A stretch of 64,000 nucleotides of DNA. It comes from Albifimbria verrucaria. Taxonomy: Eukaryota; Ascomycota; Sordariomycetes; Hypocreales; Stachybotryaceae. Position 1 is the stretch's first letter, and every line of letters begins with the position of its first letter. The translations under genes and the position numbers were made by a program. Positions 31,804 through 44,445 of this stretch are shown here, piece by piece. The stretch lies in NCBI GenBank assembly GCA_020081605.1, contig JAHREC010000011.1:2666001-2730000 (forward strand). The letters are read 5' to 3'. The notes below the pieces were generated by a model. It did no database searches. It was not told the origin of the DNA and was given only the letters and a program-made list of their open reading frames with translations.

Positions 31804-34333
31804 ATGTCGAGCGCAGCAGCACTGAGCGACGCACAACCATGGACAGCCGCTCGATGTCAGCGGTTGCTCCGTCAGCTACAATCAAGGCTCGAGGCTTTGA
31901 GGAAGCTACACTTCAAGGGTTGTGTTGAGTCGGCCGAACGGACGAAACGATCGAGCAGGGTGGAAGATGAAAGCGAAGAGTCACAACGAGCGAGCAAGAA
32001 AATACGGTACACGTACGGGCAACGAAGGCAATCTTCTTCGACAAAGGCCGTTCGGGACCCTATGGCCACGCCTCCTCGGTCGACTCGTACACTCGGCACC
32101 ATGAAGGCCAACCACGAATCTCCGCTGTCGGGTCAGGTTGTGGTTCCTACACCTCTTTGGCGCAGGATCCGAGACCACGATAGTTCCCCCAACCAGCGCC
32201 TGAAAAAATGGCGTGTTTACTGGGCAACTCCGCGACATCCTTGCCCTCGAAACTCCTCGAGCAGCTAGCAGCGTTGAAGTCATCAGTCCCCAGTCTCCAG
32301 TTTCGAATCTACGAGGCCATATTTCACTGGCTAGCCAATCTACTACGAACGACGGGTGCAAACTCCCACGAACCGAGCCGCAAATCCCTGCTGGGCATGT
32401 GTTTACGCAAGATACCTGCCTGCGTCGCAAATATTGAGGCATGGGAATGCCAAGTTTCAAAGGAGAAGGGTAACGGAAGCAAGTGGGCTTCATCAAGCGC
32501 ATCGGCAGATATGTATGGCCAGCTCGAAGGTTTCGGCTCCAAAGTTTCTGGATGGCGGCCTCTGAAACTCGTGGTGGTGGAGCATGCCATGCAGTTGCTG
32601 TCAGAGGCCATTCGAAACGGCCTACTCCAAGTCCCGTTTGCTTGTTTGCTGGGCCGACTTTGCGCGCATTTTGGTCGGACGGAGGAGGCATCAAAACTTA
32701 TACTCTCGGCCAGCGGCACAATGCAGGCGACACGTCCGGCAGACGATGAAGCAGTCGAGGGGTTGACAGCCAGGCATTACGTGTCACAGTGGAGACAGTG
32801 GCTCGAACGACCACGTCGGGAGGCATGCTTGGGTGTCTAACGAATTTGATGCAGGAACAACGAATGTCGCCGTCGTGGTTCGTGTCGCAAGGGTTCAAAC
32901 AATCCTGGCTCAAGGGTTTGGAGCTCGTCACGGCCGGCAATGGTGGTCCGTCAGCAATTGATTTCCTGAGCACCAGCATGCAGGTTCTGTCAAGGAAGGG
33001 CAACGAAGGGTCATCTTGGCGCGGCAAACAGGACCAAACACTTGCGAGCATCGCCAGTACCGTGGTAGCAGCGGCACTGGCCATGGAGGCCAGATACGGC
33101 GAGGGCCGGGTCAGCAAGAAGGGAAGAGGGCACAGGCGATTGCTCTACGTCCTAGAGAGGAGCGTGCGCCTCGCTCGAGGTCACACGAGACGAAGGGCCC
33201 ATGACAGCGGTACGACGATCCTGTTACTGGCGAGGCAGCTGGCGCTGGCCGGAGGGGTTGATCCTGGACTGGAGGGCTTCAAACGACAAGCGGAGGAGGA
33301 ACTCGGAAGGCTGACGACAGCAGATAATGCGCATGCTCAAACGGAGTATGACCATGCGGTTAGGCTCGCTTGCTCTGTCGCGCAATGTCGCAGACGCACA
33401 CAAGGTGTGGCTGGGCCCGACGCTGTGGCTGAGGTGTGTGCGATGATGGCCAGCATCACCTCACGTGGTTGGTCAGGACAGGCCCTACGGTCAGACGTGG
33501 CATTCATGATGGCACAAAAGACCAAGGACCTACGGGACCTTGCGCATGCCGAAAGCCTTGCCGCCGCAGCCGAAGCCCAAGCAGCGGCAGAAGCCGAGGC
33601 AGAGGCAGAAGATGCGACGACAACAGTGTTCTCGGGCTGGCGGTGGGAGGAAGGGATCAGCGAATGGGTGCTTTCGTCGGATATTCGGGCTGATGCGTCC
33701 AAGGTGGGCTGCAGTGGCGTGAGGTCAGCAACCAGGTCGGCGTCGCGTGTAATGGCAGCAACGCGGCGAAGCCATTGGGTGGTCAGCGATGAAGAAACGG
33801 GAAACAAAGGAGCACGGACAGAGAGTCAGAACTTTAGCAAAAGCGAGACCAGGGAGCGGTACGGACGGCACCGCCAGCACCATGACGACAGAAGCACGAT
33901 AACAGACGCTGACGAAGGCGACGGGATTCTGGTTTCAGTGCCAGCCAACAGGACGAGATACAGCAGGCGCAACAGTATCCACAGCGGTTTGAAAAGCAAC
34001 GATCTCGGCCGCAGGATTAGCAACATCAGCAACGTCAGTAGTGGCAGCACCAGCAACACCACCAGCAGTAACAACACCACCAGCACCAGCAGGACGAGTT
34101 GGCACAAAGGACCGAGAAGCACCACCCAGGCTGCAGGGGGCAGGACTAAGCAGCCGGCATATGGGTCACTGAGCCACGGCAAAGAGAACGATTGTGGCAA
34201 GATTGGTCGACGATCGATCTCGGCTATAGCGACAGGCAGCCAGGCCCGACGGAAGCTTCTCCATTGGTCGACAACCCTGGCGCCGTCGTCTCAGACCCCT
34301 GGCAGCGACTCGGATTGGGACGAGCTGGGCTGA
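31804..34333 (+). CDS. Unrecognised 843-residue protein, low-complexity C-terminus
   Basis: A single exon of 2530 nt; restoring one base in an A6 run (32203-32208) and one in a G3 run (32818-32820) gives 844 codons in one frame. The start MSSAAALSDAQPW is chosen because the coding pattern begins there. Visible parts: an Arg-rich helical N-terminus (CQRLLRQLQSRLEALRKL) followed by KKIRYTYGQRR; a helical middle domain with hydrophobic periodicity (FRIYEAIFHWLANLL, LLGMCLRKIPACVANIEAWE, WRPLKLVVVEHAMQLLSEAI, LVTAGNGGPSAIDFLSTSM); an Ala/Glu run (LAAAAEAQAAAEAEAEAE) and a Ser/Asn/Thr tail. No enzymatic or DNA-binding motif seen, no signal or membrane segment. I do not recognise it; basic tracts suggest a nuclear protein, weakly. 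Confidence 0.7.
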
Positions 34334-35734
34334 TGATTGGACGGCACCCACCCGGGACTTGAAACGCTAGGCTCCCAGGTCGTGTTTGGAGTTTATTTGC
34401 AACGTGCGCAACCTTCCTCAATTTATACCCAGCGCTGGGATCCCATGCCCAACGCCGTTGGGGCCATCTGATGTGCTGTGCTGTGCTGTTTTCTGTTCTC
34501 TGTTCTGTTTCTCCCCAGTCTTCTGACAGCCAAGACACAAAGGATGAGCCCAGAGATGGCATAAATAGGCACTCGCGGAGTCTTTAGCCCAGCGACGCTC
34601 AACGACGCTGTCGCAACACCGTAGCAGATTAACCCACTCTGTTTTGAATCACCGTTCCTCTTGGATCGGCCGACTTGCTCATGATTGCTCATGGCCTCTG
34701 GTGATCGGCGCAGACGGTTGCTCTCTAGTCGAGGCCAAGCCCAGACTCGTCCCGCGCTGGGTCCCCAGGCTAGAGATGCTAGGTTAGATACGAAAAAGAC
34801 AAAAGGAAATTGTGGATAGAAAGCAAAATAAAACAACCATGCCAAGTTTTCGAGGACCACTGCGGCACAGATGCAAGCTGCAAGGCACGACCGTGTAACC
34901 GCAATAAACCACAATAGAGTGCTGCTCCGTGCAGATGGACACCTAATCTGCTGCAGCCCGGGGGTTCAAGCAAGACAAGAGACAACAGAGGAAAAGAGGG
35001 CTCCCATCACACATGTTTTCCTGCTGTGCTGGGGCTACCCCAGCAGGCTTCATTTCCCACTGAAGCAAAGCTCTTTAATCGCGGCAGAAACGAGTGGAGG
35101 CTGGCCAGGAGGGGGCCCAGTGGGAGGGACCCAGTCCTGCCAGTGAGGGGGACGGGACCCAGCTGCGAGGAACAGGCTCCCCACAGTGGCCACCTCCCTG
35201 TTCAGGCCATTGTTCTATTGCTGTACTGCGCCTGTGCTTCACTGGGTCTTCGCTGCGCTGTGTGCGCTGTGAGCAGCCAGATGGGGAGAAAAAATTACCT
35301 GGTCGAGACTTTTCATTTAGCCAAGACAGCTGCCAACCACTGGCCTTGGTCAGATCTACTCTTCAACCTCCCTTCTCCTCTCACACCTCTCTTCTTTTTT
35401 CTTTCTTTCACCAACCAACCACCAACAGGTATTGGTGACCGGTCTTGTGTTCTTTTCTCTTTTTCCGAACAACCTTTTCCCCACGGGAAATCGTTCACAC
35501 ATTCATTCATTCATTCGGCTCATTCATCCAACCTGTTTAGATATTCCTTGTGCGATTCATTCGACCGCTGCGACGCCAGGCTCACACACACCCCTGGATC
35601 ACTGCACTGCAACTTAAACAACACGGCGTGTTGCTTGCCCAAGCTCTTCAAACGAGCCCCCTTCGACGCAGGAAAAATCTTCAGCATCTCGTTCCTTTTT
35701 ACACCAAACAACAACAACAAAAATCTAAGCCAAA
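34334..35734. promoter_or_regulatory. Upstream region and leader of the ferric reductase gene
   Basis: 1.4 kb with no credible gene. A frame open from 35026 into the next gene is leader sequence, not protein: it is pyrimidine-rich (35370-35430) and its product has no family signal. A TGTGC/TGTTC-rich run sits at about 34475-34515. Confidence 0.45.
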
Positions 35735-37601
35735 ATGGCTGGAGGTGGCAACGGTCCCCTCCCACTCCTGAGCAGATCGCCGAGGCGCTGCGCAAGGAAA
35801 AGAACACCGAGGATTTGTCTCACTACCTTCTCATCATCTGCGGCGCCGTCTCCATCGCCGTCATTGCCTGGAAGGTCATCGGTATCGCTACCCGCTATGC
35901 TCGCCATCTCGTCTGCCTCAACGACCCCCGCCAGCGTTTCTTCGTCAAGGACTCTCACAACGTCTCCGCCCTCAAGCGTCATGTTCTCTATGCCCCTGTC
36001 CTCAGCAAGCGACACAACCGTGAGATCCAGCTGAGCTCAGCCATCAACGTCGGCACCCTCCCTACCCGCTTCCAGCTGCTGTGGCTCCTGGCCTACTTCG
36101 CCACCAACGTCGCCTTTTCCGTCGTTGGTATCAGCTTCGGTGACAAGCTTGAGAATGTTGCCGCTCATGTTCGAAGCCGTACTGGTGTCCTGGCCACCAT
36201 CAACATGGTAAGTCTAGTGAATTGATAGTGATTGTTTACATCGAGTGCTCACTAATGCTGTCTTGCAGATCCCCTCTTCATCCTCGCTGGCAGGAACAAC
36301 CCTCTCATTCCTCTGCTGGGCATCTCTTTTGACACTTACAACCTGATCCACCGATGGTTCGGTCGTATCGTCGCCCTCGAGGCCCTGGCTCACACCATTG
36401 CTCACATGGCCAAGAGCCGCTTCGCCCTCGCCTCTCTGCAGCGAATGGTCTCTCCCGAGTCCCCTTTCCTGATGTGGGGTTTCATTGTAAGTCAGCCGGC
36501 AAAACTTCCTCCCTTTTCTCACTAACGTTGTCGTCTTTAGGCTACTGTCGCCTTCGTTGGTCTGTGTGTCCAGGCCTGGAGCCCTCTCCGTCACGGTTTC
36601 TACGAGATCTTCAAGCTGCTTCACATCGGTCTTGCCGCCCTCTCCATCGCCGGTCTCTGGTACCACATCAAGCTGGGCGAGCTCACCCAGATCAAGTACC
36701 TCTACGTCGTTATCGGCTGTTGGGTCGCCGATCGCGCTGGTCGCGGTCTGCGTGTCTTCTACTTCAACATCGGCCGTTCGCGCACAAGGACACTCGTCGA
36801 GGCCCTCCCCGGCGGTGCCACCCGCGTTACCATGACCCTGTCCCGTCCATGGCACTACCGCCCCGGTCAGCACGCCTACCTGTATCTGCCCGGCATCAGC
36901 TTCTGGCAGTCTCACCCCTTCTCTGTTGCCTGGGTTGACGGAACCGACGACGTGACCTCCGACAAGCTCGTCAGCAACGTGCACGACGTCGGAGCCAACC
37001 AGCGATCCGAGGTCTCCTTCATCATCCGAGCCCGAACTGGTATGACCAACACTCTCTACCAGAAGGCCCTTGCCGCCCCGATGGCAGGCTGAACACCACC
37101 TGCTTCGTCGAAGGCCCCTACGGCGTGGACCACCGCCTGGACTCGTACGGTACCGTCGTCCTCTTCGCCGGTGGTGTTGGTGTCACCCACCAGATTCCCT
37201 ATGTCCGAGACCTCGTCGCCGGCTACAACGAGGGCACCGTTGCCACCCGCAAGATCCTTCTTGTGTGGACCATCCAGAGCCCTGAGCACCTTGAGTGGAT
37301 CCGACCCTGGATGACGGAGATTCTGGCCATGGAGAAGCGTCGTGAGGTGCTTCGCATCATGCTCTTCGTCTCCAAGCCCAGATCCACCAAGGAGATCCAC
37401 AGCCCGTCCTCAACCGTCCAGATGTTCCCCGGTCGCCCCAAGGTCGAGACTCTTCTCGCCATGGAACAAGAGCAGCAGATCGGTGCCATGGCCGTCTCGG
37501 TGTGTGGCCCTGGTGGATTGAGTGATGAGGTGCGACTGGCCGTTCGACAGCGCCAGGATCGCAGCAACATTGACTTCATTGAGGAGGCTTTCTCCTGGTA
37601 A
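35735..37601 (+). CDS. Ferric reductase-like transmembrane oxidoreductase (FRE/NOX-type)
   Basis: 584 residues from exons 35735-36207, 36269-36486 and 36541-37601 plus three restored bases (near 35759, C4 at 36271-36274, C4 at 37076-37079), giving 585 codons. Ferric reductases carry electrons from cytosolic NADPH through FAD and two hemes to external iron chelates. Seen: the start context CAAAATGGCT, a first helix SHYLLIICGAVSIAVIAW, the helical core with RNNPLIPLLGISFDTYNLIHRW, paired heme histidines in ALEALAHTIAHM and IFKLLHIGLAAL / WYHIK, FAD loop RPGQHAYLYLPG with FWQSHPFSV, NADPH part LNTTCFVEGPYG and VLFAGGVGVTH, and the C-terminal CGPGG. The family is secure; metal specificity is not. 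No iron-regulatory site was identified. Confidence 0.9.
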
Positions 37602-39331
37602 ATGCTTTCCCCGAGGGAGTTGCTTGTTTTCAATGCTACACGATGAGCCTTGCGAGCGCGCGATTGACACTGGTCACTGGTTTTCTTAGCTACCCGGAAC
37701 TATGGAGAGATTTCAGAGGTGTTTATTCTGTTGTATATTCTAGGAGATTTAGCACATGCCGTCCCGCGGCACCGCGCAAGCGGTAGATTTAGAGCGGCGG
37801 GCATACATATACAAGATTCTGTCACATGTTACGTTTATCAAATTGTGTGAAATTTTGCTTGATTGTGAGATCAGTCCCATGTTTAGGTCATGGCCTTATT
37901 TGGTGAATCACTGTAGGTGCCTATTTAAAGATGCAGGTTACAGTCCTTCACATATAGTATATGTTCGTGCCAAGCTTGAGTCCTGTGGAACAGCCCAAAT
38001 CTAATATACCGGGTTCTATTAACAGCTTAAATGAACGGTCCAAATTGAATTTTGAGGTTCCTTACCAATAGCTGAAAATTTCTTTCTTTCGCCTACACTT
38101 TCTTTCTTCATGGTCATGATCGACACTCTGTCCCAGGCCTGACTGAGGGCAGCACACACCAAAGTCCCCAGTGAGACGTGCAGGAATGCGCAAAGGCTAT
38201 CTCTTGTCATCAGGGGCAACGTCCCAATTGGGGCTGAGCTGCCACGAGGTGTAATCTTGGTCAAGTCCTGCGTATTTGCTTTCCCCATGTGGCTGAGACC
38301 CTGGCCCCCGCCAGCCGAGCAGGGATGGACCGGCATCTCACAGGGCAAGCTGAATACGCGTTCCTGGACAATGACGAACGGCTTTAGCCGTATTCCACTC
38401 ATGTTCCGAGAACAACACAATGCCACGGGTATACGGTTGCGGGGGCCGCGTGAAAGCAAGGAGTTCCCCGCGAACAGCGAAACACGAGACAATACTCCAC
38501 CTGTCAAAGGGCGACGCTTCAGACGTCTAGATCCTCTGACCCCGAAGCGCTAGAGCTGGGCATAAACCATGTGTCCCACTTGGGGTCGTCTCGCCGTGGA
38601 CGCAGGGACCAATGGGCCTGCAGCCCAGTGGTGATATGGGTGCGGCTACTTCGGCACCTCTCTTTGGTTCCCCAGAGGAGGGGCACGTGCTCGGTTGAAG
38701 CGTTGCGGAGACGGAGGAGGCGACGGCGTGGTGAGTGATGACATTGTGATGAGAGCAATTAACGGTAAAAATGGAAGCGCATGGCTCGATTGACTGCGAG
38801 GACTGCGAGAGCTGGGTCATCCTGGGCTGCAAGATGCCAGATGCCCGTCCTGGCAGTGCAGATCGAATCTGGAAGCGCTTCATTATAGGTCATGTGAGGC
38901 ACTGAGCTGCCTTGGAACGGTACCACTGGACTAGCATAGCCTGCCACCAGGTGCTACCTTGTTTTGCTTGTCCACCAGGTACCTGGGAGCGTGACCTCTT
39001 ATCGCCCCTCCAGCTTGGGGTCTTGGGGTCCCTTATCTGGGGAGCTGCTTATCGGACTCCAGCCACCGAAGCTTCGCTTACCTCACCTCAGTTAGTGATG
39101 TCGAGTACCGGCCGTCCTGGGGCACCGGACCTGTGTGTCACATTCCCTGAGACCTTGATGGATACCTCCCTCCAACACTTGCTCCTCTTAACCCACGATT
39201 CGTAGCGACGACTCCCAGTGAACCATCCGGAGCTCGTCCATCTACTCACCATTGCTTGATCCTCGCCCTCTCCTGCCGCTCACTTTCTGTCCAGCGTCTC
39301 CACGGGTGCCCTCACACCTAGCCTAGCCGCC
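37602..39331. other. Intergenic region between ferric reductase and SLC35F6-like gene
   Basis: 1.73 kb on the same-strand path between two genes. Only short, uninformative frames on both strands. No tRNA boxes, transposon ends or strong repeats noticed. Confidence 0.45.
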
Positions 39332-40674
39332 ATGGCGTCCCGCGCCCTCGTCCCCTTCCTGGTGGCCATGATGCTGCTAACCGGCGTCTGCAACACGCTG
39401 TTGACCAAGTATCAGGTACGCTCCTCTCCGAGACATGCCATGCGGTAGATGCTGTGCTGATGCGATCTGCTCCAGGACAACCAATGCGTGCGCAACTGCG
39501 ACAACCCGGACCCGCGGAAGCAGGTCCGATTCGAGCAGCCCATTCTGCAGAGCGCACAGATGTTCGTCGGTGAGATGGGCTGCTGGCTTGTCGTCGGCGC
39601 CATGGCGATCTACCGCCGCCTTCGATACGGTTCCTCATCCCAGGCTGCCGAGAACGGCGACTACCAGGCCATCAACACCAACGACGCCGCGACCGCGTAC
39701 GATGAAGAAGGCCGCCCTAAGCCGCACGGTGACAAGCCGTCTGTTCTGCGCGGCTACAGGGTGACGCTCCTCGCGCTGCCTTCCATCTGCGACATCTGCG
39801 GCACGACGCTCATGAACATGGGTCTCCTTCTTGTTGCCGCTTCCATCTACCAGATGACCCGAGGTGCCCTGGTTCTCTTCGTCGGACTCTTCAGCGTCGT
39901 CTTCCTGCACAGGCGCCTCCACCTATTCCAGTGGCTGTCCCTCATCGGTGTCGTCCTCGGCGTCGCAGTTGTGGGTTTGGCCGGCGCAATCTGGCCCGAC
40001 AAGCCCGTCACTTCCAGCGAAAGCGACGAGGGCGGCTTGTCTCATGCGGCCATGGCCGTGATTGGTGTCCTGTTGATCGCAGGCGCTCAGATCTTTACGG
40101 CGACGCAGTTCGTGCTGGAGGAGTGGATCCTGAGAACTCTCCCATTGCGCCGATTAACGTCGTCGGCTGGGAGGGCATCTTTGGTTTCTTCTTTACTGTG
40201 CTCGGAATGGTGATCCTTCACTTCGCCATTGGCCAGACCGACGCAGGCCGATACGGCATCTTTGACATGAAGGAGGGCTGGCGTCAGATGACCGAGAATA
40301 GGCAGCTGGCTATTTCCAGCGTGCTCATCATGATCAGCATTGGGTAAGGCATCTGCTTCTTATTTTAACTTTCAAGAAAGCTAACATGCTGCAGTGGCTT
40401 CAACTTTTTCGGTCTGTCCGTCACCCGCAGCGTCAGCGCGACCGCACGATCCACCATTGACACATGCCGAACCCTCTTCATCTGGATCGTCTCGCTCGGC
40501 CTCGGCTGGGAGCGCTTCAAGTGGCTCCAGGTGCTCGGCTTCGCCATCCTCGTGTACGCGACGTTTGTGTTCAACGGCATCGTCCAGCCGCCCTTCAAGG
40601 CGCTGCAGGTTAATGAAGAGGACGAGTCCGTTACTGAGCCGCTGCTGCCCGAGGAGCCCATCGAGCACATGTAA
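39332..40674 (+). CDS. SLC35F6-like drug/metabolite-superfamily transporter
   Basis: A 10-helix endomembrane protein of about 410 residues from exons 39332-39415, 39476-40343 and 40395-40674 plus one restored base near 40131 (411 codons). Seen: the first helix MASRALVPFLVAMMLLTGVC with NTLLTKYQD, the family motif FEQPILQSAQMFVGE, LPSICDICGTTLMNMGLL, the conserved SIYQMTRGALVLFVGLFS-type segment, GAQIFTATQFVLEE and TRSVSATARSTIDTCRTL. SLC35F6 relatives are put in lysosome/vacuole, Golgi or mitochondria; substrate is not established. The stop codon sits inside a perfect donor sequence (CAT-GTAAGT at 40668-40675), so an alternative 3' exon is possible. Intron 1 has GTACGC and intron 2 a CTAAC branch site. 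Confidence 0.88.
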
Positions 40675-41081
40675 GTATCGGGATGAGATATAGATGGAGT
40701 GAGATATCTACATCGGGACAGTAGCATGTGGATCTGCATTTGGATATTGAACGGCGTACGGTGCCATATCTGGTGATTGTCTCGGGTCATTTGTTTGTAT
40801 CAGGAAACCTCGCTTAGATGTATACGATGGCGACACAGTCACACAACAGAGTTATTGAATTCCGTTTATTGATGATCATGTTCGGTTCGTATAATGTTCC
40901 CAAAAGCTTAACGCCGACCGAAGCGCCATAGAAAATCAAACCGCACCCAGCACTCTACGAATGGCCACCAGAGGCAACGCCCAACCGACAACGCCCGGCG
41001 CATGGAGAACCTGTCCCTGCTAAACAAACGGGCATACCGCCCTGGCCTGAATCGGCAAACCCTCCAGAAAATAAAACCTGC
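40675..41081. other. Convergent 3' gap
   Basis: 407 bp between stop codons of the SLC35F6-like (+) and yippee (-) genes. Nothing recognised apart from likely 3' UTR sequence. Confidence 0.5.
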
Positions 41082-41504
41082 TTAGGTGACGTTGCAGAGC
41101 AGCTCCGCCTCGAGGATGAACTTGCCCTCCTTGTACTTCTCGGAGCCCTCGTAGGCCTTGTCGTACTTCCAGCCGACCGTCTCCTTGCACTGGCGGCAGA
41201 CGATGTCGCGGACGATGTGACGACCGGTCGTCATGTTGCGCTCGTTGGGCTCGCCGGCGTCCACGTTGACCACGGAGTGGAAGAGAAAGGCCTTACCATG
41301 CTGGCCGCGGAAGTTCTGTGAGGAAGGCTACGTCAGCAGGCGTGATTCATCGATTACGTTGGGGAGGGAGCAAAGCTAGGAGAAGACCAGGAAAAAGGGC
41401 CGTACACGACTCATGATGTCCTCATGGTTGGCGAGGTGGGCTTTGCACGTCTTGCAGCCGTAGATCTTGCTGCTGCTGAGGTACGTGTTATAAGCCAACC
41501 CCAT
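41082..41504 (-). CDS. Yippee-family zinc-binding protein
   Basis: 110 residues from exons 41504-41406 and 41315-41082 (333 nt). Small zinc-binding protein of the yippee family (YPEL in animals, MOH1 in yeast), with roles proposed in stress survival, proteasomal degradation and cell-cycle structures. Seen: MGLAYNTYLSSSKIYGCKTC with the first CXXC, AHLANHEDIMSR, NFRGQHGKAFLF, the diagnostic VVNVDAGEPNERNMTTGRH, the second CXXC in DIVCRQCKETVGWKYDKAYE, and KYKEGKFILE. Length and start match the family. No frame break. It transcribes away from the next gene to the right on the same strand. Confidence 0.93.
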
Positions 41505-42253
41505 CGTTCCGGTTCCGGGGTTTGTCGTGATTCTCCCCGAGACAGCGCCGACTTGGAGTGCCTTTATGTATTCGGTGAGGCCCGGGTCCTTTTGAAGAAG
41601 TCGGTTGTTTTAATCCCGTGTCCGTGTAAGCGGGCGGTCCTTGCGAGGAAATCGGGGAGAGCCGTGAGTGTTAAGTAAAAAGAAGGATCAAGTGTGGTGG
41701 TTGAGGCTCCGAAGACGTCGGAAGAAGCTCGCTATTGTCTGGGGCTGGTTGGTCTAATGCTACAGCGAATGGGGGCACGCTGGCCCATTGATTAGCGGCC
41801 CGGAGGGGCATGATCAGTGCTCGTGGCCACGCTCGGCGAGCGAATGGCCCTGCTGCTGGTTGCGTAGCGTTGCGTTTGGCTACGGGGCCCTTCTTGGGTG
41901 TGGGTGCTGCGGGGTACTTGGATGAGGCTCGCATGATACCATGGATTTGCTCGTAAATCACTGCCCTTTGTCCGGAGGACATGTACCGTGCTGCAGATAG
42001 GGAGTACCATGTGCAAACAGTCGGTACCGTATCTACGCCCTCACGTCGCATTGAGATCGGCTACAATAGTGCTTCACCACTCAGCCGGTGGTCCCAATGC
42101 AACATCTCAATGGAGCACGCATCACTCCCGATACAAGAAAAGGTGCTCGCATATAGAATAATAGCCAAAATTGGTAGAATTGGTAGAATTGGTATGATTA
42201 TAGTACGTCTATCAAAATATGCAAATGCCTGTTCAGAGCAGGCTTATACCCAC
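41505..42253. other. Intergenic region between DUF2985 gene and yippee gene
   Basis: 749 bp upstream of the yippee start and downstream of the DUF2985 stop. A 126-codon frame at 41671-42051 (-) has no family signal. A short run of ATTGGTAGA units sits at about 42170-42195. Confidence 0.45.
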
Positions 42254-43601
42254 TTATTTACTTCCTTTTTCCTGCTTTAGATCCTTGTCCTTGATGTTGT
42301 TGTAATGCCATATTCCCTGCTCGCCGTCTTTCCTCAACCGCTCCAGATCCTCATCGCTTAGCGGAACGCCCTCAATCGATTTCACCTTCTTGCCCTCCAT
42401 GAACGTCATGATGCCCGCGGCGCCGGCCACGCCAAATGCAAGCGCAATGAACAAGCCCGTGGCCCAGCTGGGTCGGTCGTAACGGTTCATTCCCACATGA
42501 AGCCTGCAAGACAGGCCTGCAGGAATGTGTTCCAGACCATTAGCCAGATGGCGAGATCCAGCTTCCACACCTTCGTGGCGGGGCACGCTTGCCGGTCAGG
42601 GGCGCATCGGGCATCTGGTTCTCGGGGTACGGAATCGTTATGGGAGCGGGGCGATTCGGGGTGGTCGCAATGTTGTTGGGACCAAGCTCGACAGGCAGCT
42701 CAGCAGATCCCGGCAAGCGAAACCACCCACGGTTGATGGCGGCCAGACGTCGAAGGCCAATCTCTTTATGTAAAATGCGATACTGGAGCAGGAAGTAGAG
42801 GTCCCTAAAGCGCCAGGGGCCAAGCCGAAGCCAGTTACGCAGAAAAGCGCATTAAGGATTTGCGAGTCCCATTCGATCCATTTACGTCTCGGGGAGTTGA
42901 TGTCGTTGCACGTCGGGTAACACATTGCCGGAGCTGTTAAACAACGTTAGCCATCAGTAGCAGAAGCTTGGGCTGTGAAGGTGTACTTACAGGCATTGCA
43001 GAGCAGCAGGAACAGCATGCCACCCCATGCAACGACGTTGAGACCGTAGATGGTGACGCAGAACCCCAGCGGTGTCAGGAAATAATTCCAAAGGCCACTG
43101 CACCAAGCTTGGTGGAGTGCGCAAAGGAGTGTTTGGGAGGAAAGTGGTAGCCATTAGCGAAGGGCGCCGTGCCAGGCGGTTCGTCGGCAGACCTCGTCGC
43201 AGTCACCGGCCGTGAGCTGGTGGCATCGACATCGTGTGCATGTGCGGCATGTGCCTTTTCGGATACCGAAGGGAGTCGGCATTGTGGTGCGTCTGCGGTG
43301 TCGGTGGCGAGGTGCTGGGGTGGTGGTGAGATGTGGGCGAGCCAGCACCGTCGGGCTTGGCAGTCGCAGCAGCGGTAGCCGGGAGCTCGACAATGGAGGA
43401 GGCAATGTCGCTGGTCGCGGCGAAGAAACCCTCGGGCGGGTGCGAATGTTCAAACGTCTCGGAGAGCCCACGGATGCGACTGCTCAGGGACGACGAGGCG
43501 GCGGGGCGGTTGACGATGCCATCGTGAGCACGTTGCGGTTGTTGTTGTTGGCTAGGGTCGAGGTCGGGGAAGGGCTCTACGTCGCTGGTAGGGGTTGGCA
43601 T
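42254..43601 (-). CDS. DUF2985-family multi-helix membrane protein
   Basis: About 430 residues read from ATG 43601 to 42254 with an intron at about 42936-42989 and several restored bases (for example G4 at 42816-42819, G4 at 42580-42583, C3 at 42492-42494). The N-terminal 130 residues are disordered and His/Pro/Ser rich. The membrane part shows the DUF2985 pattern: WNYFLTPLGF, VAWGGMLFLLLCNA, the CYPTCNDINSPRRKWIEW loop, SQILNALFCVTGFGLAPWRF and RDLYFLLQYR. Then come WKLDLAIWLMVWNTFLQA and a last helix ATGLFIALAFGVAGAAGIM, ending with a charged tail (SDEDLERLRKD). The function of this fungal family is unknown. Because frames change often, the internal joins are approximate. It is divergent from SEN15. 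Confidence 0.78.
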
Positions 43602-44445
43602 CGGACGGGCCCAATGCTCCGCAAAGGAGAGCCTGAAGCAAAAAGAAAGAGGGATAGTAAAACCGAAGCGATTGATTCAAAATACCATTCACCGAGGAAA
43701 GATGGTCACGACAGCAGCGCAGCGCAACATATAAAGAGAAGGGAATGTTGGAAAAAAGTCAAACAGGGTGGTGGATGTGGCTGTTGTGCCTCCCTATATT
43801 ACCTTACCTTAGACTTGGACGTGGACATGGACGTGACCCTTTTTCATTAAAGGCAGGCATGTGCCATGTCTGCCCGGGGTACGAGTGTTTGGATGTCAGG
43901 GTACGAGTATTCGACACTTAACTTAGCGGTTCCAAATCCGGTTTAATGACCGTCGGGGTCTTGGCTCAATCGCCAAACCGCAATGATGATGACTCTGCTC
44001 AGCCGCCCCGCGAGGACGCAATCACAGACGTGGCAGCTGCCCGCGTAAATCCCTTGCAATACGCGGAAACCTGTCCCCAAGGTGCAAACGCTGGTGCCAC
44101 TGCGGACCTTGAAGGCTTTGCTCTAGCTGCGCTATAGTTTTACGGCCCAGTATTCTCCGTAGCACAGACCGTAGTGCCTGGAGGTACCTATACTAAGATA
44201 GCCTTGTTGGTTAAGGTTGAGGTGAGATCTAGACTGCTAGGGACCTGGCCAAGTACCGGTACGGATCGGTTTTTGCTGGCTGTCGAAAATTGCTAGCCTG
44301 AAAAAAAATATCAATCTCATTATAGCCCAGTCACATATTCACCCTCACACACCCATTAGCCGTGCCAGGTTCTTTTTCAACAACGTCATTTCTTGGCTGG
44401 ACCATCGCAACGTCAACCTATCACGCACACACGGGATTGGCCACC
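43602..44445. promoter_or_regulatory. Divergent promoter, DUF2985 gene and SEN15
   Basis: 844 bp between start codons on opposite strands. Holds only uninformative short frames; a GGACGTGGACATGGACGT-type repeat lies at 43815-43835. Confidence 0.4.

Noticed and set aside
35026..35734. N-terminal extension of the ferric reductase from an open upstream frame
   Set aside because: The frame is fed by pyrimidine-rich leader sequence with no family signal, and the ATG at 35735 has a good context and matches the family start.
41671..42051. A 126-codon minus-strand frame upstream of the yippee gene
   Set aside because: No recognisable motif, Pro/Ala-biased composition and location in a promoter; not supported as a gene.
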